From contig NZ_BRVN01000026.1 of NCBI RefSeq assembly GCF_026011735.1, positions 1 through 33,492 on the forward strand: a stretch of 33,492 nt of DNA. Direction: 5' to 3'. The notes beneath the pieces were generated by a model. That model ran no database searches. It was not told the DNA's origin and worked only from the letters and a program-made list of their open reading frames with translations. Shown here one piece after another: positions 21,220 to 29,321 of this stretch. Both the position numbers and the translations under genes were made by a program. Source of the stretch: Dietzia sp. NCCP-2495. Its GTDB lineage: Bacteria; Actinomycetota; Actinomycetes; Mycobacteriales; Mycobacteriaceae. Each line of letters begins with the position of its first letter. The stretch's first letter is position 1.

Positions 21220-21810
21220 ATGGGGCATCGGATGTTCGTGGCGGTGTTGCTACCGGAGGAGATCCGCGAGGAACTCGCGCGGTTCCTCGAACCGCGGCCG
21301 GGACTGGCGTGGTCTGACCCCGCGCAGTGGCATCTCACACTGGCGTTCTGTGCTGACGTCGACGACTGGCGCCTGGACGATCTCACCGACCGTCTGACCG
21401 CCGTGGCCCGCAAACACGAACCCTTCCGCCTCACCCTGACCGGGGCCGGGGCATTCCCGTCTGTGGAGCGGGCGAAGGTCCTGTGGGCGGGCGTCGAGCA
21501 ACCCGAGGAGCATCCGCTCCACTCGCTCGCGGCGGGCGCCCGGTCGGCGGCCAACTCGTCGGGCTGCTGCCCGGACGGTGCCCGGTTCCGGCCCCACCTC
21601 ACGCTCGCGAGACTCCGTGGTTCCGGCGACGCCACCCACTGGCTCCACGTCCTCGACACCTTCACCAGCAGCGACTGGCAGGTCCGCGAGATCGCGCTCG
21701 TGGAGTCCTTCCTCGGTCAGGGCCGGAGGGGACGGGCACGCCACGAGGTGATGGCGCGGATTCCCCTGGGCTCGGGCGACGAGCGGTGGTGGGCGCGGAG
21801 CGGGGACTGA
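21220..21810 (+). CDS. thpR: RNA 2',3'-cyclic phosphodiesterase (2'-5' RNA ligase family)
   Basis: Encodes 196 residues (192 if it starts at ATG 21232, which matches the usual MxLFVA beginning). The two HxTx motifs are HLTLAF (H38) and HLTLAR near residue 127, arranged on two pseudo-symmetric lobes. The enzyme hydrolyses 2',3'-cyclic phosphate ends of RNA or joins 2'-5' linked RNA. It is soluble and cytoplasmic. No strong promoter or ribosome binding site is seen, so it may be the last gene of the tetR-crcB transcript. It has no evident functional link to fluoride. Confidence 0.9.
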   Translation: MGHRMFVAVLLPEEIREELARFLEPRPGLAWSDPAQWHLTLAFCADVDDWRLDDLTDRLTAVARKHEPFRLTLTGAGAFPSVERAKVLWAGVEQPEEHPLHSLAAGARSAANSSGCCPDGARFRPHLTLARLRGSGDATHWLHVLDTFTSSDWQVREIALVESFLGQGRRGRARHEVMARIPLGSGDERWWARSGD

Positions 21811-21868
21811 CCGCGACCGCGGGGACTGGCCGTACGACCGCGCGACTCGAGGCCGCGGCCCCTGCCGC

Positions 21869-21874
21869 TAGCGT
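21869..21874 (+). promoter_or_regulatory. -10 box of a leaderless promoter (nucleosidase)
   Basis: TAGCGT is followed by seven bases and GTG 21882, which fixes the start of the gene. A GTG at 21873 overlaps the box and is rejected. Confidence 0.6.
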
Positions 21875-21881
21875 GAACGGC

Positions 21882-22508
21882 GTGGAACTCATCGGAACCG
21901 TGGATGCTGCGCACCCGCTCGTCGTCGTCGCCCTCGAACAGGAGGCCCGGCACTTCGTCACCGACTTCCCCGTCCTGGTGACGGGCGTCGGCAAAGTGCG
22001 CGCGGCGCTGGCCGTGGCGCACGCCCTCGGCGCCGGCGTGCGGCCCCGCGAGCTGGTCAACGTCGGCACCGCCGGTGGACTGCACCCCGGGATGGAGGGC
22101 ACGCACGAGATCGAGGTGGTGTTCCAACACGATTTCGACGACCCCGCACTACACGCCGTGACCGGCCGACACGACGGTCCGCCCCTGGCGCTGTCCGCCG
22201 CGACCGCCGTGGTGCCCGCCGCGGCCGATGCCCCGGCGGCTCCGGGCGGGGTCGCCGCCCCCGTGCTCGCGACCGGGGACCGGTTCGTCGCCGGTGGGCC
22301 GCTGCGGGATCGACTCGTCCGGGTCGCCGACCTGGTAGACATGGAGGGCTACGCCGTGGCCGCCGCGGGTGCGGCCCTGGGCGTGCCGACGCGCCTGGTC
22401 AAGCACGTGTCGGACCCGGCTGACGAGACCGCCGGGGACACGTGGGTCGAGGGGGTCGACGCGTGCGCGCGCGTGCTCGCCGAGTGGGTCGGCTCGCGGT
22501 TGGGCTAG
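21882..22508 (+). CDS. Nucleosidase of the purine phosphorylase/MTA-SAH nucleosidase superfamily
   Basis: Encodes 208 residues. VVVALEQEARHF (12-23) and VTGVGKVRAALAVAHAL are the N-terminal substrate-binding elements. LVNVGTAGGLHPGMEGTHEI is the central PNP-like segment. VDMEGYAVAAAGAALGVP contains the Met-Glu pair that binds ribose. PTRLVKHVSDPADETAGDTW holds the Asp that protonates the base. It should cleave the glycosidic bond of methylthioadenosine, S-adenosylhomocysteine, or a related nucleoside. It is shorter than MTAN of enterobacteria. A futalosine hydrolase role is an alternative. Confidence 0.85.
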   Translation: MELIGTVDAAHPLVVVALEQEARHFVTDFPVLVTGVGKVRAALAVAHALGAGVRPRELVNVGTAGGLHPGMEGTHEIEVVFQHDFDDPALHAVTGRHDGPPLALSAATAVVPAAADAPAAPGGVAAPVLATGDRFVAGGPLRDRLVRVADLVDMEGYAVAAAGAALGVPTRLVKHVSDPADETAGDTWVEGVDACARVLAEWVGSRLG

Positions 22509-22593
22509 CGGCGTTGGGATGGCTACGCAGCGCTAGCGGCACAGGGCTGGACCAGCCGATCCAGATGGGCAGGGATGGGCTGGCCGGGACCGC

Positions 22594-23058
22594 TCAGCAG
22601 TCGCCGACGCCCACCCATTCGGTCAGCCCATCGGTGAACAGCTGCCGCTTCCAGATGGGCACGCCGTGCTTGAGCCGCTCAATGAGCTCCGAGCACGCCC
22701 GGAACGCCTCCGCGCGGTGCGGCGCCACGGCCACCGCGACCACCGCGATCTCGCCGACCGGCAACACGCCCACCCGGTGCACGGCGCCCACGCGCACGAC
22801 ACCGTTCGGTCCGCTCATCTCCGCCTCGATCGACTCGCACAGCCGGGCCAGCGTCGTCGCGGCGGTGGGGTGCGCGGAGTACTCGATGTGCTGGACGTCG
22901 GCGCGGCCGCCGTCGTGGTCGCGCACGATCCCGGAGAACGTCACCATCGCGCCGTCGGCGGTGCTCCACACGGCACTCTCGACCTCGCGGGGATCGATCG
23001 CGGTGTCGGTGATCTGGGCGAGTGGGCGGGACTGGGGGACCTGATCCTGCGCGCTCAT
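22594..23058 (-). CDS. moaE: Molybdopterin synthase catalytic subunit
   Basis: Encodes 154 residues. VTFSGIVRDHDGGRADVQHIEYSAH (split here as FSGIVRDHDGG and VQHIEYSAH) and HRVGVLPVGE are diagnostic. K130 and K137 in LKHGVPIWKRQ correspond to the two catalytic lysines (K119, K126 in E. coli, same spacing). With the thiocarboxylated MoaD it puts two sulfurs into cyclic pyranopterin monophosphate to make molybdopterin. The ATG at 23058 shares one base with the stop of the MoaC-MoaB gene. No moaD or moaA is in the window, so they are elsewhere. Confidence 0.96.
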   Translation of the reverse strand: MSAQDQVPQSRPLAQITDTAIDPREVESAVWSTADGAMVTFSGIVRDHDGGRADVQHIEYSAHPTAATTLARLCESIEAEMSGPNGVVRVGAVHRVGVLPVGEIAVVAVAVAPHRAEAFRACSELIERLKHGVPIWKRQLFTDGLTEWVGVGDC

Positions 23059-24083
23059 CAGTGGCCACCGCCGTTCGCGTGCACGTCGAGAAGGTGATCC
23101 AGCAGGTCGTCGAGCACCTCGAGCCCGTTGCGCACCCCGCCCGTCGACCCCGGCAGGTTGGCGACCAGCGTGCGCCCCGAGAACCCGGCCAGGCCACGGC
23201 TCAACGCGGCGGTCGGGGTGGCGGCGATCCCACGGGCCCGCATCGCCTCGGCCACGCCCGGCAGAGCGAGGGTGAGGTGCGGCGCGGTGGCCTCGGGCGT
23301 GCGGTCGTCGGGCGCGACGCCGGTTCCGCCCGTGGTGAGCAGCACGGCAGGGGAGCGGCGGACCTGTTCGGTGAGGGCCACCTCGATGTCGGCGTCGGCC
23401 ACCACGTGCACCTCGACCGGGTCGAAGCCGCGCCCGAGGAGCCAGGACCGGATCGCGGGGCCGGTGGAGTCCTCCCGCTCGCCGCGCGAGGCGGCGGTGG
23501 AGGAGACGACGACGACGCCGGTCCTGCCCTGATCGATCACCGCGGGTCCGGCCGGGCGTCCGGTCTGCGCGTTGTCGTCGTCGTTGTTGTCGTGGTCATC
23601 GATATCCCGCGTCCAGTTCCCGCGCTTCCCGCCGGTCTTCGCGGCGAGGCGGACCCCGTCCATCGTGGCCAGCGGATCGACGGCCTTGACCATGTCGTGC
23701 AACGTCAGGCCCGCCACCGACACGGCCGTGAGCGCCTCCATCTCCACGCCCGTCTTGCCGGTGGTCTTGGCGGTGGCGCTAACGCGGATCTCGCCCGCGT
23801 CGGCGTCGAGGTCGAAATGCACCTTGACCGAGTTCAGCGGGATTTGGTGGCACAACGGGATCAGCTCGGAGGTCTTCTTGGCGGCGCCGATCCCGGCCAG
23901 GCGCGCGGTGGCCAGCACGTCGGCCTTGCCCAGCGCATCGCCGTCGACCATCGTCACCACCTCGGGGCGGGTGCGGAAGACGCCCTCGGCGGTGGCGGTG
24001 CGGGTGGTCACGGCCTTGTCGCCGACGTCGACCATGCGGACGCGGCCCTCGGCGTCGAGGTGGGTGAGCTGCGGGTCTGCCAT
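23058..24083 (-). CDS. moaCB: Bifunctional MoaC-MoaB fusion (molybdenum cofactor synthesis)
   Basis: Encodes 341 residues. Residues 1-158 are MoaC, the cyclic pyranopterin monophosphate synthase: RMVDVGDKAVTTR, IGAAKKTSELIPLCHQIPL (65-83), D130 and K133 in LTLHDMVKAVD, and DGVRLAAKTGGKRG. An acidic, hydrophilic linker (about 160-182) follows. Residues 185-341 are a MoaB/MogA-type domain: TGVVVVSSTAASRGER, LTTGGTGVAPDDRTPEAT and SRGLAGFSGRTLVANLPGS, which adenylylate molybdopterin. The ATG at 24083 has GGAGG immediately upstream and a TACCGT box seven bases away; both coupled and leaderless starts are possible. MoaE is translated from its stop. Confidence 0.95.
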   Translation of the reverse strand: MADPQLTHLDAEGRVRMVDVGDKAVTTRTATAEGVFRTRPEVVTMVDGDALGKADVLATARLAGIGAAKKTSELIPLCHQIPLNSVKVHFDLDADAGEIRVSATAKTTGKTGVEMEALTAVSVAGLTLHDMVKAVDPLATMDGVRLAAKTGGKRGNWTRDIDDHDNNDDDNAQTGRPAGPAVIDQGRTGVVVVSSTAASRGEREDSTGPAIRSWLLGRGFDPVEVHVVADADIEVALTEQVRRSPAVLLTTGGTGVAPDDRTPEATAPHLTLALPGVAEAMRARGIAATPTAALSRGLAGFSGRTLVANLPGSTGGVRNGLEVLDDLLDHLLDVHANGGGH

Positions 24084-24090
24084 GACCTCC

Positions 24091-24096
24091 ACGGTA
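24091..24096 (-). promoter_or_regulatory. -10 box of a leaderless promoter (moaCB)
   Basis: TACCGT on the minus strand is seven bases before ATG 24083. The intervening GGAGGTC resembles a Shine-Dalgarno but is too close to work well. Confidence 0.5.
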
Positions 24097-24178
24097 GTCT
24101 TCGCGGTGCAGGTCGGGGCGGCGCATCGGTCCGTAGACGAGCGGGGGGTGCTGTCGGCGGCGTGCAGGCGACCGAGGG

Positions 24179-24184
24179 TTTAAT
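24179..24184 (+). promoter_or_regulatory. Possible -10 box of a leaderless promoter (Old Yellow Enzyme)
   Basis: TTTAAT ends seven bases before ATG 24192. It departs from TANNNT at the second base, so this is the weakest of the set. Confidence 0.4.
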
Positions 24185-24191
24185 CACGGGC

Positions 24192-25280
24192 ATGGCGCAG
24201 CTCTTCGACCCGATCCGTATCCGTGACCTCGAGGTCCGCAACCGTGTCTGGCTCTCGCCCATGTGTCAGTACTCGTGCGACGCCCGCGACGGCGTGCCCA
24301 CCCCGTGGCATTTCGTGCACCTCGGCGCACGGGCGCAGGGCGGGTTCGGGCTGCTGATCGCCGAGGCGTCCGCGGTGGTGCCGGAGGGACGCATCAGCCC
24401 CGAGGACGCCGGGCTGTGGAACGACCGGCAGCGGGATGCGTGGGCGCCCATCGTGGAGTTCGTCCACTCGCAGGGCGCGGCGATGGGGATCCAACTGGCG
24501 CACGCCGGGCGCAAGGCATCGACCTATAAGGCGTTCCCCGGCCAGCCCTCTGGCTCGATGCCGGTGTCCGAGGGCGGGTGGGCCACCGTTGCGCCCTCGG
24601 CGATCCCGTTCGGCGACATGGCGACCCCCGAGGCGCTGGACGCCGCCGGGATCCACGAGGTGGTCACGGCGTTCGCCGACGCCGCCCGGCGCGCCGACGA
24701 GGCCGGATTCGACGTGGTGGAGATCCACGCAGCCCACGGGTACCTCCTTCACGAGTTCCTCTCGCCGCTGTCCAACCAGCGGACCGACGCCTACGGCGGC
24801 TCGCGCGACAACCGTGCCCGACTGCTGCTGGAGGTCTGCGACGCAGTGCGGCGAGTGTGGCCCGAGGGCAAGCCGCTGTTCGTCCGGATCTCGGCGACGG
24901 ACTGGGTCTCCGGTGGCTGGACGCCGGAGGACTCTCGCTGGTTGGCGGGTCGACTGGCCGAGCACGGGGTGGACCTGGTCGATGTCTCCTCCGCCGCCAA
25001 CACCCCCGACCGGCCGCCCGTGCCGCTCGAGCAGGGCTATCAGGTGCCGCTGACCGAGGAGGTACGGGCGTCGGGGGCGGTGCTGGCTGGAGCGGTCGGG
25101 CTGATCAGCAACCCGGAATACGCTGAGAGCCTGCTGGTCGACAGCCGCGCCGACGTGGTGTTCCTCGGCCGCGCCGCCCTGCGTGAGCCGGCCTGGCCGC
25201 AGCGGGCCGCGGCCGAGCTGGGCCTGGACTGGCGCAACGCCCCGTACCCGCCGCAGTACACGCGGGGGAAGTGGGACTGA
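24192..25280 (+). CDS. NADH:flavin oxidoreductase, Old Yellow Enzyme (YqjM-like)
   Basis: Encodes 362 residues. It is an FMN TIM-barrel ene-reductase that reduces activated C=C bonds with NADPH. C25 and Y27 in MCQYS match the redox-tuning Cys26 and Tyr28 of YqjM. H179 and H182 in EIHAAHGYLLHEFLSP bind the substrate carbonyl. SNQRTDAYGGS follows. FMN-binding segments AGAVGLISNPEYAE and VFLGRAALREPAWP come near the C-terminus. The class II (thermophilic-like) branch fits. ATG 24192 is the start at the conserved MxxLFDP. It is probably monocistronic. It ends one base before the stop of the convergent desaturase gene. Confidence 0.95.
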   Translation: MAQLFDPIRIRDLEVRNRVWLSPMCQYSCDARDGVPTPWHFVHLGARAQGGFGLLIAEASAVVPEGRISPEDAGLWNDRQRDAWAPIVEFVHSQGAAMGIQLAHAGRKASTYKAFPGQPSGSMPVSEGGWATVAPSAIPFGDMATPEALDAAGIHEVVTAFADAARRADEAGFDVVEIHAAHGYLLHEFLSPLSNQRTDAYGGSRDNRARLLLEVCDAVRRVWPEGKPLFVRISATDWVSGGWTPEDSRWLAGRLAEHGVDLVDVSSAANTPDRPPVPLEQGYQVPLTEEVRASGAVLAGAVGLISNPEYAESLLVDSRADVVFLGRAALREPAWPQRAAAELGLDWRNAPYPPQYTRGKWD

Positions 25281-25281
25281 C

Positions 25282-27546
25282 CTACAGATCCAGCTCGATA
25301 TCCGAGGAGGCCAGCGAGTTGCAGACCGTGATCCGCTCCTGCTGCACGCCAGGCTGCTCGGCGCTGGTGGTGCCGGCGAGCTTGGTGGTGACGCACGCCT
25401 TGCACAGGCCCCGCTCGCAGCCGGTGGGCACCGGGATGCCCGCGCGCCCGGCCGCCTCGAGCAGGGTGGTGCCGCCGTCGATCTCTACAGACGTCCCGGT
25501 GCGGGCGAAACTGACGGTGTAACGGCTGCCGTCGTCGGCGGGGCGGTCCAGCTCGGGCGCGGTGAACGACTCGGCGTGGAATCGATCAGCGGGCTGCCCC
25601 AGCTCGCGCAGCCACCCGCGGGCCAGATCGATCACCGCCGCCGGGGCGCAGACGTAGGTCTCGCGACCGGCCAGATCCGGCACCAGTTCGGCCAGCAGCT
25701 CCGGACCGAGCCGGCCGGTGCGCAGGTCGTCGCGGGTGGCCGGGGCGTCGGTGAACAGGTGCAGCGTGATCCCGGCGTCGCGAGCCAGTTCGCGGAGTTC
25801 GGGCTCGAAGATGATCGAGTGTTCGTCGCGGTTGAAGTAGAGCAGTGTCGCGTCCGGGCCGGCGCCAGCGGGGGAGTCTGCGGCGTCGCGGGCGAGACGG
25901 CGCAGCAGCGCGATGATCGGCGTGATGCCAACGCCGCCGGCGATATGCAGGGATTTCGTCGTGGCAACGCCGTTATCCGTGGCCGTCAGCGCGAAGTCAC
26001 CGGTCGATTGCGGCACACCCACCAGGGTCACGTATTCGCCCGCACACAGTGAATCGGCGATCCGATTGGAGACGCGACCGCCGGTCACGCGCTTGACGCA
26101 GAACTCCAGGTCGGACGGCTCGGCCTGCCCGACCGAGTCGTGGACCAGGCTGTACTGGCGGACCAGTTCGTCGTCGTCGACCATCTGGCGCACCGACACG
26201 TACGCGCCGGCGTCCCACCGCACATCTTCCCACCCGCGCGGGCGGGCCAGGCGTACCGACAGGGCCTGCCCGTCCGCGACAGGCGTGGCCGCCACGACCC
26301 GCGCCGGCACGTTGTGGAACTGCGGCTTGTCGAGGTAGGGCGACTCGGGCAGCCGCCGGTAGCGCAGCCCGGCCGCGACGCGACGAACGAGCGAAGCCGG
26401 GTCGCGCAGCAGGTCGCGGGGCCGAGAGAACTCGCGCTCGCCGAACGGCACCGACAGCCCGGTGAGCGTCTTGGCGATGAGCGGCACGGTCTCCAGCAGC
26501 GGCGTCTCGTGGTAGGGCAGCCCGTGCCGCGCGGCGATCTCGCGGACCTCCGGTGCGATCGCGCGTTGCATCGACGGCGGCAGATCGGGGAACAGGTGGT
26601 GCTCGACGTGCGTGTCCAGCCCGCCGTAGAATATGCGCAGGTCGGGTCGGTTCTCGAACGGCACCTCCTCCTCGAGCAGCCGCGCGAGGGCGTCGTCCAT
26701 CTGCGCGCTGGGCAGGAAGTTGCGAGTCGCGCGGATCTGGCGCTCGTAGTACTGGTCGGCGGTCTCGTCGGGGCCGGGGTCGGTGAACAGTTCGAGCTCG
26801 CCGGCGTGGTGCTCGATGAACACCAGGAACAGGACCGACATGTAGCCGGTCACCCCGCCGAGGTAGTTCGCGGCGAGCGTCTGCAGCGGCTTCCAGCCAG
26901 AACGGAACGGCTCGTCGACGAATCGGCGCCGGGCGTCGCGACCGGCGATCCGGGCGGGGGTCCGCAGCATGTACGAGCTGAAGAGCCCGTGTCCCTCGAC
27001 CTTGCGCGCAATGTTCGCCAGGAAGAACGGCGCCGCGATCGGGGCCATCGCGGCCAGCGCCGAGATCAGCGCGACCTGCCCGAGGTGGTGGCCGTACCAG
27101 TCCTGGCCGGCGCTGCCGCGGAACAGGCTGTACCCCAGGTCGTGGTCTTTGCCGACGATGTTGGTGTTGGGGTGGTGACCCACGTGGTGCATGGTCTTCC
27201 ACTGGTCGGTGTCGACGTTGAAGTCCCAGTGGTAGCGGTCGGAGTGGTACTCGCCGCAGTCCGGCAGGTGGTCGTAGCTGCCGTGGATGATGTTGTGGCC
27301 GAGCTCCGAGAACTGCATCAGTCGGTACGCCATCTCCAGTGCGGTGGCGCGGCGGATCGCGCGGGGGCCACCCTCGCGCAGCAACTCGCGGCGGCGGGCG
27401 TCGATCGCCTCGCCGTACGCAGTGACGTTGCGGATGTGCGCCAGGTCCTCGGCGCCGACCGCGGCCTTGGCGCGGATGTAGAGGGCGCCGAGCTCGGCCG
27501 CGAGCCCGGTGTCGGTGGCGGTGTCAGGGGAGCCGACGAGAGTCAT
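25282..27546 (-). CDS. Single-chain fatty acid desaturase-ferredoxin reductase-ferredoxin fusion
   Basis: Encodes 754 residues in three parts. Residues 1-380 are a membrane di-iron acyl desaturase with boxes H84-NII-H88, HHVGHH (120-125) and H313-VE-HH. Hydrophobic pairs lie between the boxes. Residues about 410-640 are an FNR-like reductase: RQYSLV near 463 binds FAD and GGVGITPI near 534 binds NAD(P). Residues 660-754 are a plant-type [2Fe-2S] ferredoxin with C710-x4-C715-x2-C718-x23-C742. In mycobacteria the DesA3 desaturase and its oxidoreductase (Rv3229c, Rv3230c) are separate proteins; here they are joined. It should insert a double bond in acyl-CoA or lipid acyl chains with NADPH and O2. 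ATG 27546 is set by a TACGGT box seven bases upstream. The AraC gene is divergent. Confidence 0.93.
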   Translation of the reverse strand: MTLVGSPDTATDTGLAAELGALYIRAKAAVGAEDLAHIRNVTAYGEAIDARRRELLREGGPRAIRRATALEMAYRLMQFSELGHNIIHGSYDHLPDCGEYHSDRYHWDFNVDTDQWKTMHHVGHHPNTNIVGKDHDLGYSLFRGSAGQDWYGHHLGQVALISALAAMAPIAAPFFLANIARKVEGHGLFSSYMLRTPARIAGRDARRRFVDEPFRSGWKPLQTLAANYLGGVTGYMSVLFLVFIEHHAGELELFTDPGPDETADQYYERQIRATRNFLPSAQMDDALARLLEEEVPFENRPDLRIFYGGLDTHVEHHLFPDLPPSMQRAIAPEVREIAARHGLPYHETPLLETVPLIAKTLTGLSVPFGEREFSRPRDLLRDPASLVRRVAAGLRYRRLPESPYLDKPQFHNVPARVVAATPVADGQALSVRLARPRGWEDVRWDAGAYVSVRQMVDDDELVRQYSLVHDSVGQAEPSDLEFCVKRVTGGRVSNRIADSLCAGEYVTLVGVPQSTGDFALTATDNGVATTKSLHIAGGVGITPIIALLRRLARDAADSPAGAGPDATLLYFNRDEHSIIFEPELRELARDAGITLHLFTDAPATRDDLRTGRLGPELLAELVPDLAGRETYVCAPAAVIDLARGWLRELGQPADRFHAESFTAPELDRPADDGSRYTVSFARTGTSVEIDGGTTLLEAAGRAGIPVPTGCERGLCKACVTTKLAGTTSAEQPGVQQERITVCNSLASSDIELDL

Positions 27547-27553
27547 GACTGTG

Positions 27554-27559
27554 ACCGTA
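27554..27559 (-). promoter_or_regulatory. -10 box of a leaderless promoter (desaturase fusion)
   Basis: TACGGT on the minus strand lies seven bases before ATG 27546. No Shine-Dalgarno is present. Confidence 0.6.
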
Positions 27560-27587
27560 GCCACGCCTCCGCGCCGACGGAATGACG

Positions 27588-27602
27588 CTTCCGGTCGGGA
27601 AG
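27588..27602. promoter_or_regulatory. Candidate operator between the desaturase and AraC genes
   Basis: CTTCC-GGTCG-GGAAG is an inverted repeat in the 102-base divergent gap, about 30 bases from the desaturase -10 and 35 from the AraC -10. It could let the AraC regulator control both directions. The arms are only five bases long. Confidence 0.35.
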
Positions 27603-27636
27603 TTGGCATTTTCGGACAAGCGGGTGGGTGGGTTGG

Positions 27637-27642
27637 TAGGTT
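27637..27642 (+). promoter_or_regulatory. -10 box of a leaderless promoter (AraC regulator)
   Basis: TAGGTT is followed by six bases and ATG 27649. No Shine-Dalgarno is present. Confidence 0.6.
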
Positions 27643-27648
27643 CGGGCG

Positions 27649-28707
27649 ATGACTGTGCCGCCGTCGTTGTCGTCGTCGGGGTCGTCGTCGGGGTCGCCCG
27701 TGTGGGCCGTGCCGCGCGGCACGGAGGGCGTGCGGATCATGGTGGAAGGCGCCGTGGCGCAGGGGATGACGACGACGAGGTGCCTCGCCGGCACCGGAAT
27801 TCACCCGGCCGATCTCGCGGATGAGAACGCGCAGATCTGGGCACATCAAGAGTTCGCGGTGATCCGCAATCTGTTGGCCGAGCTCGGGGACCTGCCCGGG
27901 CTGGGAGCCGGCATCGGGGCGTATTCGACCATCGGTCGGACCGGCGTGATCGGATTCATGATGCTTGCCGGGCCCACCGTGCGCGCGGCGCTCGAGCGGG
28001 CGATCCCCTACCTCGCGTTGTCACCGACGCACCTGCGGTTCGCGCTGGAGGAGGGCGACGGGGTCGTCTACACCGTCGCCGCCGACGACGAGATCCCGCC
28101 AGACGTGCGCGCCTTCGTGGTGGAACGGGACCTGGCCGGGCTGGCGGCGGCGTTTCGTGGCGCGCAGATCGACCTGCAGCTGGCCGGGATCGAGACCACG
28201 CTCGGGCCCGCGGGCGCCGCACTGCTGGCGGAGGCGTGGCGGCTCGAGCCGGCGGCCGTGGTTCCCCTGTGCGCGACCAACCGGCTGGTGATCCCGCGCG
28301 AACGCCTGGACGAGCGGCTGCCGCAGGCGGATGAGAACACCGCGCGACTGTTCGAGCAGCAGTGCCGGGAGGTGCTGGATGCCCGACTGTCCCGCGTCGG
28401 TGTGGCCGGGCAGGTGCGTAGCCGACTGCGACACGAGCGGGGTGACTGGCCGTCCATGGCGGATGTGGCCGCTGACCTGCACGTCGACGAGCGCACGCTC
28501 CGGCGGAGGTTGACCGCGGAGGGCACGTCGTTCCGGAGGCTGGTCGACGAGGTGCGGCACGGCAGGGCGCTCGAACTGCTCGCCCAAGGCGCGGCGGTGT
28601 CCGAGGTGGCGCGCGAGCTCGGATACTCGGAGACCGCGACATTCAGCAGGTCGTTTACCCGCTGGGAGGGCGTGTCTCCGAGCCGGCTACGGGAGCGGGG
28701 CCTGTGA
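27649..28707 (+). CDS. AraC family transcriptional regulator (Arabinose_bd type N-terminal domain)
   Basis: Encodes 352 residues. After a Ser-rich start (PPSLSSSGSSSGS), residues 40-230 form the N-terminal ligand domain seen in regulators of lipid and sterol use: GIHPADLADENAQIW, GAYSTIGRTGVIGFMMLAGP, HLRFALEEGDGVVY. The C-terminal HTH_18 domain (about 260-352) has SMADVAADLHVDERTLRRRL and ELGYSETATFSRSFTRWEGVSPS, which define the two helix-turn-helices. It is divergent from the desaturase, which is a likely target. The methyltransferase gene overlaps its stop (GTGA). Confidence 0.93.
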   Translation: MTVPPSLSSSGSSSGSPVWAVPRGTEGVRIMVEGAVAQGMTTTRCLAGTGIHPADLADENAQIWAHQEFAVIRNLLAELGDLPGLGAGIGAYSTIGRTGVIGFMMLAGPTVRAALERAIPYLALSPTHLRFALEEGDGVVYTVAADDEIPPDVRAFVVERDLAGLAAAFRGAQIDLQLAGIETTLGPAGAALLAEAWRLEPAAVVPLCATNRLVIPRERLDERLPQADENTARLFEQQCREVLDARLSRVGVAGQVRSRLRHERGDWPSMADVAADLHVDERTLRRRLTAEGTSFRRLVDEVRHGRALELLAQGAAVSEVARELGYSETATFSRSFTRWEGVSPSRLRERGL

Positions 28708-29309
28708 CGAGGGAGGCGCGCGAGGCCTACTCGCGGCGGGCGGGGGAGTACATCGAACACCTCGGGGCCATCTCGACCGTCCACCCCGCCGACCTCGAGC
28801 TGGTGACCCGCTGGGCGCGTCAGGTGGGCGGCCCGGTCCTTGACGCCGGGTGCGGGCCCGGGCACTGGACGGCGCACCTGGCCGAAGCGGGAGTGGACGT
28901 CCGCGGCGTCGACGGCGTCAGCGAGTTCGTGGATCATGCCCGCGCGGCGCATCCCGGGTGTCGTTTCGAGCAGGCTGACCTGGAGGCGCTGCCGCTCGGC
29001 GATGCGAGCGTATCCGGAGTCCTCGCCTGGTACTCGCTCATCCACCACCGACCGGAGGGGATCGGTGTACCCCTCGCGGAGTTCACCCGGGTCCTACGTT
29101 TGGGCGGACAGCTGCTGCTCGGGTTCTTCCACGGCGATCCCGTCGAGCGCTTCGACCACGCGGTGGCCCCTGCATACCGCTGGTCGATCGGAAAGCTGGC
29201 CGAGCGGGTGCGGATGGCACACTTCGAGGTGATCGAGACCTACACCAGGACAGGGCCCGGGCACCGGCCACACGGCGCGATCGTCGCCCACCTGTCGACC
29301 GAGCACTGA
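28704..29309 (+). CDS. Class I SAM-dependent methyltransferase
   Basis: Encodes 201 residues from GTG 28704, four bases inside the AraC gene end. The SAM-binding motif I is VLDAGCGPGHWTAHL (about 45-59); motif II acidic loop is VRGVDGVSEFVDHARAA, and FEQADLEALPLGDASVSGV marks motif III. The acceptor is unknown. The small size (no extra domain) and the position between an AraC regulator and a TenA protein are all that can be said about its role. Membrane segments are absent. Confidence 0.9.
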   Translation: MTREAREAYSRRAGEYIEHLGAISTVHPADLELVTRWARQVGGPVLDAGCGPGHWTAHLAEAGVDVRGVDGVSEFVDHARAAHPGCRFEQADLEALPLGDASVSGVLAWYSLIHHRPEGIGVPLAEFTRVLRLGGQLLLGFFHGDPVERFDHAVAPAYRWSIGKLAERVRMAHFEVIETYTRTGPGHRPHGAIVAHLSTEH

Positions 29310-29321
29310 AGGAGACCCGAG

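Noticed and set aside
22509-22593. GGCTGG-A-CCAGCC as terminator between the nucleosidase and moaE
   Set aside because: The one-base loop cannot form and no T tract follows on either strand.
23022-24191. Upstream extension of the Old Yellow Enzyme frame across moaCB
   Set aside because: The frame is open by GC bias only; MAQLFDP at 24192 is the conserved family start and moaCB lies on the other strand.
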